Origin: Topomyia yanbarensis
Lineage: Eukaryota; Arthropoda; Insecta; Diptera; Culicidae
Assembly (NCBI RefSeq): GCF_030247195.1
Contig: NC_080670.1
Coordinates: 211,780,546 to 211,844,545 of the forward strand
Direction of reading: 5' to 3'
Length of the DNA: 64,000 bases
Positions within the stretch are counted from its first letter, which is position 1, and each line of letters begins with the position of its first letter. The notes under the pieces are model-generated. The model was not told the DNA's origin. It saw nothing but the letters and a program-made list of their open reading frames with translations, and did not search any database. Both the position numbers and the translations under genes were made by a program. Of the stretch, positions 23,520-35,830 are shown one piece after another.

Positions 23520-25775
23520 CAAATGACACTGTAATGTTTAATGATTGGAATCTCGGTACTTGGAATGTCAGAACCCTGTTGGAACCTACGAAAGTCGCTT
23601 TACTTGTGCGGGAGCTGCAAAAAGTGAACGTAGAGATCGAAATTCGATGATGAGACAAAGGAGAATGAGAAATCCGCACAGTAAACCCAACTACGGGTCC
23701 TCGTTCAAGTATCACATCTACTACAGTGAAGATGAGAAGGCAGAACGTGGAGTGGGTTTTGTAGTGCTTGGTAAGCAGGGAAACCGGTGACTGATCGTAT
23801 CTGCGTGTACCATTATCGATCTATATACTGGTCACCGTGGTTCGTCTCCAACAACAGCAACAAAATATGCGTGTCGAGGGTAAAGGGCAAGTTCTTCAAC
23901 TACAGCTAGAACAATGTCTATCAGGCTACCAACGACAAACCCGATGATGTGAAAGATAAATTCTACTGAGAATGTTGTAAAACTCATCTATGGACACAAA
24001 AGATACAAGTCGAGAGGGAAGAACTGTTTCGCCCAGTTGTTTCCATGAAGAGCTTTTATTCAACCATCAAGGACAACGGCCTAAGGTTGACAATTTTCGC
24101 CGGCTATCTGTAGCACCTATTTTGTACGGAAGAATATTCAGAAGCACACCTGGAGACACCCGACTGGCGCAGATTGGTCGCAAATCGACCATGTTTTGAG
24201 GGACTTTCGACATTTTTCTGGTGCCATTGATGTCAGGACCTTCCGAAGACCGAACGCTGACCTTTGTTTATTGGTGTGTAATATTCTCGCCAAACTGTCC
24301 AGTATAACCGATTCCAAGCGTTATATAACCATGCCATTACCCATACAGCGACTATTGGCTTAAGGCGTTTTGGAGGATTGTGCTCGATTTTGAATACGTT
24401 GGTTAATAATAGACCGACTGACCACAGTGAGGCAACATAGAAATGATTCGATCAGTACAACAGCCACAGAAGTGTTTGGTATCACATGTGAAATCAGCGG
24501 AATGGTTCGTTGGACACTGAGTGTCAAAAAGCAACGAACGAGAAAAACCAGGCCAGAACCCGAATGCTTGCAGCGGCTACACGTCAGAACAAAGAATGAT
24601 ATAGTGAGCTTAGGGCAGCCGAGAAACAACTTCATCGGCGTAAGAAACATGAACAGAACGAAATGGTATTCGCTGAGGCCAGAGGAAAGCTTTGCGAGGA
24701 ATGGCGCGTGGAAGTTCTACAAAACGATCAGAAGGAATAGCTCCCCGATGCCGGTCACAAATAATGACCGGGACAGGAATTTGTTGACAAATCGTACAGG
24801 AGGCTTCTAGTTGGATTTATTATTGGAAGGACAAACAGTGGAACCCTCCACACTAAACGTAATGCAAAAGAGATTATTCAAGAGCTAAAAAAATTAAAGA
24901 AGAAGAAATGTTTTCAGATTGGTTGGATGGCATAATGTGCTCTATATTACAAACTCGAGTTTAAGAACTACCGAGGCATGACGATTCGCCCACAAGGTAC
25001 TGTCTCGTTTTCTTTGTAGCAGACTAAACAGAGAACTTACAAAGTACTCTCATGCTTCGTGGACGACATCAACAGCATTGGCGTTGATCGTAGAGCAGTA
25101 GAAGAGGCATTTTCAGCTTCTAAATGGAAGCCTGCAAGAATTGGACTGACTATAAACTCTGACAAGACAAAGTACAGTGAAGCTGGCAGAGAACGAGGCA
25201 CTCCAAACAGTGTTGGTGCCAAATATAGAGTACGGTACGAGTTTTTCAACGAATTAATATATCTTGGAACACTAGTGACAACGATGTTAGCCGCGAGGTG
25301 TGTTACTGCTTCGAATTCGACTATGGCTTACGCGGTCGGCTAAAGTCCCGTAGCCTACAAAGGCGCATACAACTTGCTCTATAGAAATCGCTGATACTCC
25401 CAGTTGCTTTGTGCGGCCATGAGGCATGGGCGTCGAAGGAACCAGACCATTGAGTGCTCGGTGTGTTTGAAAGACTAAATCTTCGTTCAATACGGTGGCG
25501 GTGGCACCTTAAAAAATGGAGAATATGTCTATGTAGTGCGGTATGCCAGAAGACCGACCAGCTTAAGTTGTGCTAAACAAAGAACCAAGAAGCGGTCGTT
25601 GACTTCGGGACAGACCCAACACTGCACGCTATCTGTGTGCAATTGAGGAAGTTGCGCGCGCTGCGAGCGTTCAAGGAGGCTGAAGACTGGCGGCCCAAGA
25701 TTGAGTAACATGGAAATCTAAAATACATTCGGTCATGATTTGTAGTACCCGGACTGTCCGGCCACTATGATGATG
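23520..25775 (+). pseudogene. Decayed RTE-clade non-LTR retrotransposon
   Basis: An apurinic-like endonuclease begins at about 23545 with NLGTWNVRTLLEPTKVALLV in a nearly open frame. It continues in pieces (ERGVGFVVLGKQGNR near 23740, then a Tyr/Asn loop region to 24200). A linker with ARMLAAT-like and KFYKTIRRN segments lies at 24540-24810. The reverse transcriptase is represented by NYRGM (about 24970) and then, after an internal deletion that removes the fingers and part of the palm, by CFVDDINSIGVDRRAVEEAF at about 25050-25110 (normally FADD). This is followed by IGLTINSDKTKY and the thumb region to about 25700. The 3' end is a short ATG repeat (25758-25770), the typical RTE tail. Stops, frameshifts and the deletion make it inactive. 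The 5' end is undefined. Confidence 0.7.
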
Positions 25776-25849
25776 ATGCATTTTCATGAACGACGACGAG
25801 TGCTATGTAAAAGAGAACTCAAGAATCCAAAATAGTATACATCCATTTT

Positions 25850-26230
25850 AGAGGAGGATGTGAACAGATCCATCCAAGAGAAGAAATTTAAGCGAAAAGA
25901 GTTGGTATAGCAAGCAATATGTAGCTGCGGTTTGAAGACAACCATTTTTTACGCTACTGGTGAACTGTAAATGCGGAAATCTATCGATTGAAGTGTCTGC
26001 AGAAGAGGTTTCTACGTTTATATGGAAGCGTAGTACACCTTCACTGTTTTGGCTGTATTTAACGACGACGCACTACGCCAAAAATTTGGTTCTCAGAAAA
26101 GCGTATAGATTTCGTTGAGAAACACATCAATCCACCAAATTGCCCTCAGCTTCGGACCATAGAACGTGTTTGGGCCAATGGGAAGAGGGTCTTCATAAAG
26201 ATTAACAAAGCAGTTGTACATAAGAGTTAA
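25850..26230 (+). pseudogene. Tc1-like (DD37E-type) transposase, C-terminal half
   Basis: In shifted frames this reads EKKFKRKELV and CSCGLKTTIFYATG, then VNAEIYRLKCLQKRF, then LTTTHYAKNLVLRKAYRF, and finally INPPNCPQLRTIERVWANGK at about 26130-26190. These match, in order, the second half of DD37E transposases, including the last catalytic block (PPNCPQLRPIE) and the segment of the second Asp (DLATAHYA, here changed). It is broken by frameshifts. With 22300-22800 it could form one element split by the RTE insertion. Confidence 0.6.
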
Positions 26231-26768
26231 AAAATTGGGTTAAGGTGATTTGAGCTAAGTAAAATGAAGCTTGATTACTGGAAAAGTTTTGCAATCTGTT
26301 AGTTTCTAAATCTTTCTGGCATATTCCTAAGTGATACAAATTCATTGCATGAAAAAAAAAAACGCCAAAAACTGATTTTGAGGCGCGCTACCAACATATA
26401 GATATACATTGCCAGTATGAATATAAGATAGGTTAATAGTATATTCAGCAAAATTACTCCAAATCACCTGTTTTATGTTTAATTAGTTGCGCTATAAAGT
26501 TTCATTCAACTTTTCCGACAACATATAAGCACGAAAACGTCACTGAAAGCCAGCGAACACTTTTGACCCCGTCTTTTTCGAGCTATTGTGCGCCGTCGAT
26601 CGCCACATTGCGAGAAGGATTATAGACGCGATACTCTATCGTAAAGTATTTACTAGTTGGCTTGTTTCAAATTAGTCACGACTATGCGCAGTTTATCTAA
26701 TTGGACAACTTTAATCTTATTCTCCAGAAGGGGGAGGAATGGGAAGCCTCCTCCCCTAATAATTGTAA

Positions 26769-27190
26769 TTAGTTATGACGAAGGAAAAACAATAAATATT
26801 TTTCTAATGTATTAATCATCGTTGACACGTAGCTCGTCGGGTACTTATCAACGAACCAATGCTGCCATCGAATCATAGTTTTCTTCAACGAGAAAAGAAC
26901 AATTAGAGAAGCGAAAAGTTTTACATCGCCTTTAAAAACAATCGAATCTTTGTCTATTGCTATTGAGAAAAAACTGTCGATCCTTTTCGAAGGAAAATTC
27001 CATCTATCGCAAACCTTCAACATCCGGATACGAAACCGAAACTTTTGAGCCAGACCTGCTCTTCTTTCGATGACTAATTCAACGCAGAACTCGTTCCATA
27101 TCACCAAGTTAATTTGGACATCTAGTCGGCCTTGACATTCTTTATCCAATATTGATACAAGTAGGCAAAGCTCGAATCTTAGCTTGAATA
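26769..27190 (-). other. Long unassigned open stretch, minus strand
   Basis: An uninterrupted frame of about 140 codons ends at 26769. It has no ATG near its 5' end; the first Met is about 45 residues from the end of the conserved-looking part. The composition looks protein-like (mixed hydrophobic and charged, Trp-containing), with segments such as VIWNEFCVELVIERRAG and MIRWQHWFVDKYPTS. I do not recognise the family. It may be an exon or a transposon fragment, or chance. Confidence 0.2.
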
Positions 27191-27506
27191 CATTTGAATA
27201 ATTTTATCCGGGTGCAAAGAAGCTTCTTCTGTCGCTCAATGTTTTGCAAATTAATGAGTTTATGCCACTCAAACATTTGCACAATCTTTCCTAAACCGAG
27301 CGTCGTTGTCGTCGTCTCACCGTACGCATATGGAACTCGATCCCCCTTGGGGGACTTTTTTGCAATACATACCTAAACGGTGCGCCGAAGATACCTCCGC
27401 AACACAATGCAACTGATGGATGGAAAGCATATATTCAATAGGCAGCGAGCTTGGATTTCCATTTTAAACTAAACCGGTTCGACGGCCATGTCAGAGCACC
27501 GCGCCG

Positions 27507-28371
27507 CACAGTGGCTGGAGGCTGGCCAAAACCTCAAAAATTTATTTTTGAAATATTGATATTTCATATTTTTTCTAAATTTCTCATATATTGAATGATG
27601 TATATTCAAAATTTTATGATCATTGGATAAGAACACGATTTTTAACATGAGTTTAAACGTAGCAAAGTCCGGACCTTTTATTGATTTTCATTTCCGAAAC
27701 CACCATTGCACTGTTCACTTCAAATGCATGTTGCTCTTTTGATTTTGGTCCGATTTTAGCACAACTAGTTTCATTGTGTAGAGGAACGAAAGAACTTGGT
27801 TAGTGAATAAAATACATTTGGTAAATTTGCTTGGAGCTATGACTTTTTAGTTTAAATATGTTTGAGGTGGTCAGATCAAAAATACTTTTTTCACTAATGT
27901 ATTCTGTACAAATTTCGGAATCATTTCGGAACGGTCACATAGTATACATTCTATGTGAAATTACGTCTACTTTTCGAATATCATGGTCTCGTTCTGCGCC
28001 AAGGTGCGCAAAAAGTTTTAAGGAGATTTTGAAGCTTTGTTGCTGATATGGAGGCGCATGGTGTTTTGTTTAAAATAGTTAGACAATCTACAGTAAACCA
28101 ATATGTTATACAATGGATTTAAAGTGGTATTCTTCATTTTTTATGATATTGCTGACATTGGTGGACAGTAACGGAAAATCTATCATGAAAACGGGATCAT
28201 AGTTATAAGAAAGGTTCAATGACACTGTATGGAAAAATGCATGTAATATTTTACGACTTTTGACATCAAAAATGAGCTCAGCACCTCAAAATTAGCTTAA
28301 ATTGTGATTTTCAGCCAAATTAGGTAACATTTGAGGTTTTGTCCGACTTTTGTTTGAAGACCCGCCACTGT
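27507..28371. mobile_element. hAT-like inverted-repeat element, 865 bp
   Basis: The left end CACAGTGGCTGGAGG…CAAAACCTCAAA is mirrored at the right by the inverse of CACAGTGGCGGGTCTTC…CAAAACCTCAAA. The interior is AT-rich and has no open frame. The flanks share GCGCCG (27501-27506 and 28372-28377), a short candidate target duplication. CAGTG near the terminus is common in hAT elements, but the duplication is shorter than the usual 8 bp, so the superfamily is tentative. Confidence 0.55.
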
Positions 28372-31300
28372 GCGCCGGCCGGGAGGTCGGTCGTAGGAGT
28401 TCAGCGGGAGGCTGTGCGTTGGCCGGAGGAAAAGTTAGAAAATTTGAAGAATTTCCATTGATGTGATGTTACAACACACAGTTTTCCACAACCAACGCAT
28501 CGAAAGTGAAACTAACCAACCTGGTAACGATTGGTTGAGTGTATGTCCCCCGCCATGCCAGTACCAAATAGGGGGAATTCTTGGTAGGGAAAATGAAACG
28601 CTTTGCTACAGCCACATTTGGATCGTCGTGCTGAGTTGCAGTTGCAGAGTGCGTTCATGTTGATCCCTCCGGTATGAGAGTGGTGAGGCAACGATCGCTC
28701 TAAAACCGTACACGAGATTAGCATACCAGAAAGGTTCGTTTCACGAACGGAGGGGGGATCAGAGACAAGAGGCAGGCAGTAAATGTGGCGAGAATTTTCG
28801 CATTTGCGCCAGTCTTGTAGATACTTACCAAGTGGTCCGTCGTCGTTGCTGTCAGACGCATACAAATGGTGATTGTTCGGCATTTATGAATGTCGAGTTG
28901 AAGAGATTGTGTTTGTCATGGCTGCCGCTGATTCATTGTATTCTGATGACTTTCGAAATCGCCAACTTTCAATACGAGGGAGGGGAGCGGGCGGTTGTTG
29001 ATCGCGTAGCAGCGGATGTGGCCGCATCATGTAAGGGGGCGTTGGTTCACCGTAGATAGGACTTGAACGCCAACTAAACTCCGATTAAAATATCAACCGA
29101 TATGCTTGCAATGATTTAACCCTTTATCCGAATATACGGAGAACGAAAATATATTGTTTTGGCAAAATGTCATCAGAACTAACTTACGTTAACGTTTTAA
29201 ACTTTCAAGTTACTTATAGTTTTTAAGCTTTTTAGGTAAGCTTTAGAAAGCACTGCGCTCGGAACAATTGACATATTTAAAAATATTTCAATGACAAATA
29301 TGTGAATAGTACGCTATTCAAGTGAGAATCTGGTTACACTATTTTTATTTATTTATTTGAAATGGCTCAATGTATTTGCTTAACGGAGCGGCGGATATTG
29401 CATATATTGATAATATTACCGCTTGCATTAAAACAAGCAACAAAGTTTACCGATTTTTAATGCGATTGCACTACCACCTGGTGGTGGGTCCACCGATAAG
29501 CAGTCAATAAATCTAGGTAGGCTATATACAGAAAAAATAACAGCTCTGTCAGTTCGTTTAGGGCAGCCATGGCAAAAACAGCGAAGCAACTACATTCAAT
29601 GGTTTGTTATTAACTCTAAGCACCTTGATTAGAATATCATGATACAAATATCCAATACAAATTTCAATTCGGGTCGAAAGTAGCCCCAACCCAATGGATT
29701 CACAGCCTGACCTGAGTCAGAAACAAAAGTCTAGGTGCACATATTTACTCAGATATCCAAATAGCTTTCCCGGTGAAGAAACCTTGGCATATCTTAAATC
29801 CGCCAAGCAACAATTTAATAATTGACATCATTTGTGAGATCCAATAACTGATGCATTCCGGAAGGCAAACAAAGGAGCCAATCTACCATCTAGTTTCGTC
29901 TTTAACTATTATATTTACAACCGGCAAAATTGTGCATCGTTTTTTTTCTTTCCATATTTCTATATGCAATATAAAATCTAATTCGCCTCAACCCGCGGAG
30001 TTTTTTACCTCCGCTCGAACCGAAAAGTGGCTAAATTTCATAATCGAGATTATAAAATCCGTTTATAATTATTGTTGTTTTTTTTCACTCCCATTTGTTT
30101 GTGTGCCTTTCGCCAACTCGCATCAAATCGCGGATTTGGGGCTCACGCGTGTGTGGGAAGCTGAATGCGATGATGCATCCATCTCGGAGAGCTTCCATCG
30201 GTGTGATGAGTTGGGTTGGGCCCATACTTCCTCCTCTTCGATTTGATGAAGAGTTGCGGCGAATTTCCCCCACAATGTTCCTCTTGAGGCCAGTTTTGTT
30301 CACGCTCGAATTGAGCTTTGAAGACGGAGGTGGACGTCGAGCGAGGTATAGTTATTTCAAGTGATACTTTACGGTAACCTTGAATTTGCTGTATTTTTAT
30401 TAACTCGGTTAGGAAGGAAAGCAAAACATAACCTCGTTGGTCGATAGCTTGAATGTAAGAAACAGGAATTGTTTTGGTTCGCGGATCTATTTCTGTTTTT
30501 GATCACTATAACAAATTTAGCTAGAGCTAACACTTCCGTGGTATATCGTATAGCTTTTTAACGAACGTAGGAGTGAAGCTTCGATTGGAAACTTGCAAAT
30601 CTAGCCACAACTGATATAAATTACATCGATATTACCAACCGAACGAATAATAACTATCATCTCGATCAGAGTGATGCCACAATGAAATCTGAGTTTCTGG
30701 CAAAAAAATCATTTTATCATTTCTGAAGCTTATAAATTAAAAAAAACTCCGAAATTTCAAAAAAATCAGTGTGTTGATAGAGCAAATTCAAATTTTACGA
30801 GTTGAAGAGTAGGCTAGAAAAAAGAGTAGGCGTTGCGTACCAACCAGCCTCCTGTCTTTGAAGGCACCTCTGTACAGCCAGCATCACAGCCATTAAAATC
30901 GAAACAACAATTTGAATCGAAGCACTAAATGACGTATTTGGTTACTAAGTGTCGATTTTAATATATAAATACGTTTTTCAACAACGTTTTTTAACCTTGC
31001 CGGTGTGCCACAAAATTACTACTTGAGGTAGCTACAATACTTTCCTATACAACAAACCCGAGTTTTTGATGGAAAGCTCTCTGCAGTTCTTGTTTTGTGC
31101 GATAATATCATCCCTCTTCACTTGGGGTTTCCTTTCGAAGCACTCTTTTTCCTTCTTCCCATTTTTATTGAGCTTTTTCGAATGCACTTTAATCACACAC
31201 CACTGGACAAAACATCCGCGAAACTTTAATCGTTTACAAACAAAACTTCAAATTTTCTGCCACTGTGCAGATGACCGAAGGAAAATGTCTCAAAAACTCT

Positions 31301-31568
31301 CATTTTTGCGTTTGAATTTTCACTTCGAATTCCGTTTTTTCTCAATGTAAACAAGCGAGTCGGTGCCTAGTAACAAGCGTACGTTCCTGGCTTCCATATA
31401 TCTTTACCTAAATCCAATGGTATTTACTCATCCCGCAAGATGCAGAACGTCGTTTGGAATGCTTGATTTTTGTGCATAGAGTCGAAAACAATTGTTTGTT
31501 TGGGGCTTTATAGCTATAACGCCCCATATATGAATGACGCTGTCAAACCCCATCCAGTTTTTGACATG
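28372..31568. other. Unassigned DNA
   Basis: GC is raised at 28370-29070 and 30100-30330, giving overlapping short frames on both strands. There is a TTTA microsatellite near 29343-29362. No recognisable protein, repeat pair or RNA gene. Confidence 0.4.
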
Positions 31569-31765
31569 GCGATCTAAAATGTTTAGTTCGTAATATGTTT
31601 AATTGCACTTTTTGACGCCCAGTTGAGGATGTCGGGCGTTAATCGAATGAACATCCAATGCGTTGGACTAACGTAGGATGCCTTCCTCTTACTGGTGGAT
31701 GACGTGAACGATTATTGTCAAAAAAGGGCAATTAAACGTATTACGAACTAAACAATTTAGTCCGC
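31569..31765. mobile_element. MITE, about 200 bp
   Basis: The arm 31569-31616 (GCGATCTAAAATGTTTAGTT…TTTTTGAC) is inverted at 31717-31765 (GTCAAAAAAGGGCAATTAAA…), with the block TTTAGTTCGTAATAYGTTTA conserved. A weaker outer pair (TATAGCTATAACG near 31510, CTATTATAGC near 31765) suggests a somewhat larger original element. Confidence 0.55.
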
Positions 31766-32759
31766 TATTATAGCACGTAAAAAGCTGGATATGTTGGTAT
31801 AGGGTTGCCAGGAGGCTGGGAGCAGCAATGAAAAAAAATTCATTATCATTTAGAACTCAAGCAGCATAAGACGTAAAACCAATAACAAGATTTGTGAAGC
31901 ACATTTCTGCAGTGGATTTCGTGAAACTTTCAAATTCAAAAAAAAATGGTGGTCAACCTTGAAAACAAGTACAAGCCCAAAGGTAGCTTTGTTTTGACAC
32001 GGCTTTTCTATACAAGGACTCTGCTTAACCAACTTAAGAGAAGCTAACCTCATTCATGACATGCTGTGTTTTCTAAGATTTCCGTCATATCACATGAAAG
32101 CTGTTCTCCTCTCGTGATTAGGTGACAAACAAATACTACAAGTCATCACCGACCATCAGCGTGCTCACCGTACAAGTGTCAGGTCCGCATTGTATTGAAT
32201 CAAACCTTGAGCTAAATACAAAGCTACTTAAATCATGGCGCCCCCCTCCTTCTAAAATAAGTATCAAGTGTATTAAATACATAGGGGTACAAAAGTCGGT
32301 CAGTTCGTTATTGACGTTGGTCGATTTTTTGTTGTTATTGATTTTCTACTCTGCTATCGACTGTCAGGTACCCATTGGACACTAACTGGGTGCAGCCGCA
32401 TAAAATGGAAGCATTATTTTTGTTCGTTTTATTGTCATTATTGATTACTAATTTTCAAGGTAGTCTGGCCTCAGGCCATCCCAGCAGGACGCAGTTTTAT
32501 TCGGCTTGTGCAGTATAGAGACGACTAAGTGTGCGTGGTGGAAAAGTTTGGCATGGAGTGTAACGTTTTTGGACAAGAAGTAGTTTACGATTGCTATTGT
32601 CTTTCAATGGTTTCATTGTACGGTGTTGGTTTGCCAAGAAACGTAAAGCAAAGGAGTGTTTTCGCTAGACGGAGAGTAGTCGAAACATCGACCCTTCTTT
32701 TTTTTGTTGGAGACGAACCATTGCGACCAGTATTTAGATCTATTGTTATATTTGACCTT
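31766..32759. other. No supported feature
   Basis: Only short frames in several phases; nothing recognisable. Confidence 0.35.
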
Positions 32760-34915
32760 TTTGCCTTTCTCATATAAAGAAAGGCTATGCAATCACTGTA
32801 AAAATCGACTTTTTAACCGAGGCCCGGAGGGCCGAGTGTCATACACCATTCGATTCAGTTCGTCGAGATCGGCAAATGTCTGTGTGTGTATGTGTGTGTG
32901 TGTCATTTAAACTCACACAATTTTCTCAGAGATGGCTGAACCGATTTTCGCAAACTTAGTTTCATCTGAAAGGTATAACGCTCCCATAAGCTGCTATTGA
33001 ATTTTTAGTTGATCCGACTTCCGGTTCCGGAGTTACGGGTTGAAGAGTGCGGTCACACAGCAAATTCCCATATAAGCTGGTACCACCATGATATTCAAAT
33101 GATGCAAAACATATTAAAATTGATGTAACATTACTCTAGTTTGCGGGTCTGGATCACTAATGATCAATCAAAGCAGCTTTGACCACATTGGCCACCTATG
33201 ACGGTTCATGACGCCCCCGGGGAACCCGCCAAGTTCCTAAGCTAATATCACACCCATTCCCCAACGAATTCTCTACCGATTTTTACAAACTTGATTTCAA
33301 ATGAAAGATACAGTAATGCCATTGACTGCTGCTGAATTTCATTCTGTTCTGACTCTTGCTTCCGGAGTTACAGGGGTGTTAGTAAGGATACACTGGAATT
33401 TCCCATATAAATCGGTACAATCGTAATACCTCAGAGGCTAAAAACTATTGAAATGGTCACCAAATTACTTCTAATCGCAGATCTAGATCACTGATTGCCA
33501 ATCAAACATTCTTTGAATATATTGTCCACTATCGACGATTCCGGAAGTCCGGAATTCCGGGCATATTCCACAATTAAAGTCAAATCGGTTCTTCGGTGAT
33601 GACTGAACCGATTTTCTCAAACCAAGTCTCAAATGGAAGGCAAAATATGCAGTTGAGTATTGCGTCGCCCCCCCCCCCCCCTTCCCCGTCTTGCCCTTAC
33701 ACCTCCCTCCTTCATCACTCCCCTCTCCTGGGACCACCCTCACGCCCGCATTTCCTTCATCCATCCCGTATACCGAAATAAGATGAAGGATTTCTGACGC
33801 ATCCTCCACTCCCACTCTACTAACCCCCCATTCCCTACACGTTCAAACCCATTCCACCAACCTTTCCAAATTATAATCACATGAAGATAACATTGAACTC
33901 ATGCTTATTAAGCTAATTAAATATTATTCTTTTGCCTTTCTCATATAGAAAGTTTATGCAATTGCTCCAAAAACCGACTTTCTAACCGAGGCCCGGAGGG
34001 CCGAGTCTCATATAACATTCGACTCAGTTCGCCGAGATCGCAAAATATCTGTGTGTATGTATGTGTGTATGTATGTGTGTGTGTATGCATGTATGTATGT
34101 ATGTGTGTATGTGCAGATTTGTTTACAAAATGTCCACATCGGTTTCTCGGAAATGGCTGAACGGATTTTTACAAACTAAGATTCAGATGAAAGGTATAAT
34201 ATTCCCATAGGTTGCTATTGAATTTAATTTTCAACCGACATCCTGTTCCGGATTACGAGTTGAAGAGTATGGTTACAAAACAAAATTTGTTGATTTGTCC
34301 ACATCGGTTTCTCGGAATTTTCTGAACCGATTTGGTAAACTTGATTTTAAATTAAAGGTCCATCAGCTGCATTTGAATTTTGTGTGGATCCGAGTTCTGG
34401 TTCCTGAATTACAGGGTGATACGTACGATCACGCAGAAAATCCCGATTCTAACGAATTCTGCGATGAATGTAAAAAGGTGAAATTTTTTCCAAAATGTAA
34501 ACACAACTGTTGAATTTGTAGATCTAGGTCACCAACAGTCATTCAAAGTCTCTTTGGCCACACTGGCCACCATCGACGGATCCGGAAGCATCCAAATTCA
34601 GAATAACGGTTATATTGGTTTCTCGAAAATGGCTAGACCGATTTGGTCAACTTAGTCTCAAATAAAAGGTGTTGCGTCCCTGGAAACTGATATTAAATTC
34701 CATCCCCATCCGACTTGCGATCACATAGAAAACTCCGATTCAAACCGATACCGCGATGAATGCAAAAAGGTGCTCTTATATATACTTACCAAGTGTAATA
34801 AGAATGAAAGACATTTCCATAATGTTATATTGTACGAACCAGCTATTAAATCATAGTTTGGAGAAATGAGAAAGGCACAATTGCACCTCTAGGTGGATTA
34901 AAACAGGTTTTTACT
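32760..34915. repeat. Long mosquito repeat with internal units of about 330 bp
   Basis: Two heads (32761 and 33934) start TTGCCTTTCTCATATA, pass through a GAGGCCCGGAGGGCCGAG block and a CATTCGAYTCAGTTCG block, and enter a (TG)n/(TATG)n microsatellite (32880-32903, 34050-34113). Downstream, a unit beginning near GGCTGAACCGATTT and running through TTCCGGAGTTACGGGTTG and ATCACTAATGATCAATCAAA-like words recurs at about 32935, 33270, 33597, 34151, 34315 and 34626. A poly-C tract of about 14 lies at 33668. The right end (34862-34900, ATGAGAAAGGCACAATTGCA) carries the inverse of the CTTTCTCAT head. This is a composite, internally repetitive element with inverted termini; I cannot name its class. Confidence 0.6.
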
Positions 34916-35429
34916 GTTAAGGATCAGTCAAATGAACTGTGCGAGCTCTCCAGAAATCGGATAAAGATATCCTTCCTTCTAGGATCACTATCCGGGGAGT
35001 GAACCGATTCGGTGATAATTCATTATCACAGGAGAGGTTCCAACAAACGAACAAGAAGAGCGCGGCCTTTGCTGTTCCGATTGGTCGGAAGAAAAGCCCA
35101 GTTTTTCATCTTAGCAGCAGAAACAAATCAACGTGCAACTGAGGAGATTGGAGAATAATGAACGGAAACGTTTAAATTGGTTTATTTTGCTTTTATGTGT
35201 GTAGAAAAAGCAGAAAGTGTTAGTGGACGCTCCTTGGCCGCCCTGTAACAAAAGGTCAGCTAATTTTTGGCAGAAGCCCTACTTACGTCGTCGCTTGACG
35301 CTCTAATGCTATTGAGTACCCGGGGCGGGAAAACCGACCTCTTCGTCCTTATAATCTTGTGAATCTCCTAAGTTTGCATTGAACAATGTTCAATCGTCCG
35401 TCGAGCTAAGGTTTTCAAAAAAAATTAAT
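34916..35429. other. No supported feature
   Basis: Short frames only, no recognisable family. Confidence 0.35.
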
Positions 35430-35830
35430 ATATTGCATGAAAAAGGGACTCCAGAAGGGGTGACAGCACTCTTCCTTGAAGGTATCCTATAGGGGTTTTC
35501 ATGGATACAGCCTCGTCTCTTTCAGCAAAGCAGTATTTCTGTGATCACTGTCGAGTCGTCAGCCGATCAGTGAATCGGTTCGAAGGAGGTATTGTAATTT
35601 AACACTCCCTCAATGTCGATGAAGATCGATACTGCGTTTTTGGTGGGCCTTTTTGATCTCAACCAAGGATGCAAAATGCCTACCTTTTCTACGGCTGTAA
35701 TTTTTCTGCCTACATTCTCATTTCTCTTTCGACGTTGCTGTCTTTCGCTATTACAGGACGCCCAGCGCTGTGCGGCAGTCTGTAAGCAAAGCAGTAACTT
35801 GACAAAAAATACTGCCCCCAGTACAGCCAC
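35430..35830 (-). pseudogene. Non-LTR reverse transcriptase scrap
   Basis: On the minus strand, 35595-35680 reads TKNAVSIFIDIEGVLNYNTS, resembling the palm motif of Jockey/R1-type reverse transcriptases (FLDIEGAFDN), with the first catalytic Asp retained. Further on, 35450-35480 reads GYLQGRVLSPLLES, resembling the next motif (TPQGGVLSPLLWN). The two are in different frames, and the ADD motif is not visible. It is a short dead fragment; the clade is uncertain. Confidence 0.55.

Noticed and set aside
29851..30424. Overlapping plus and minus frames up to 131 codons
   Set aside because: Mutually overlapping, low-complexity start, no recognised domain.
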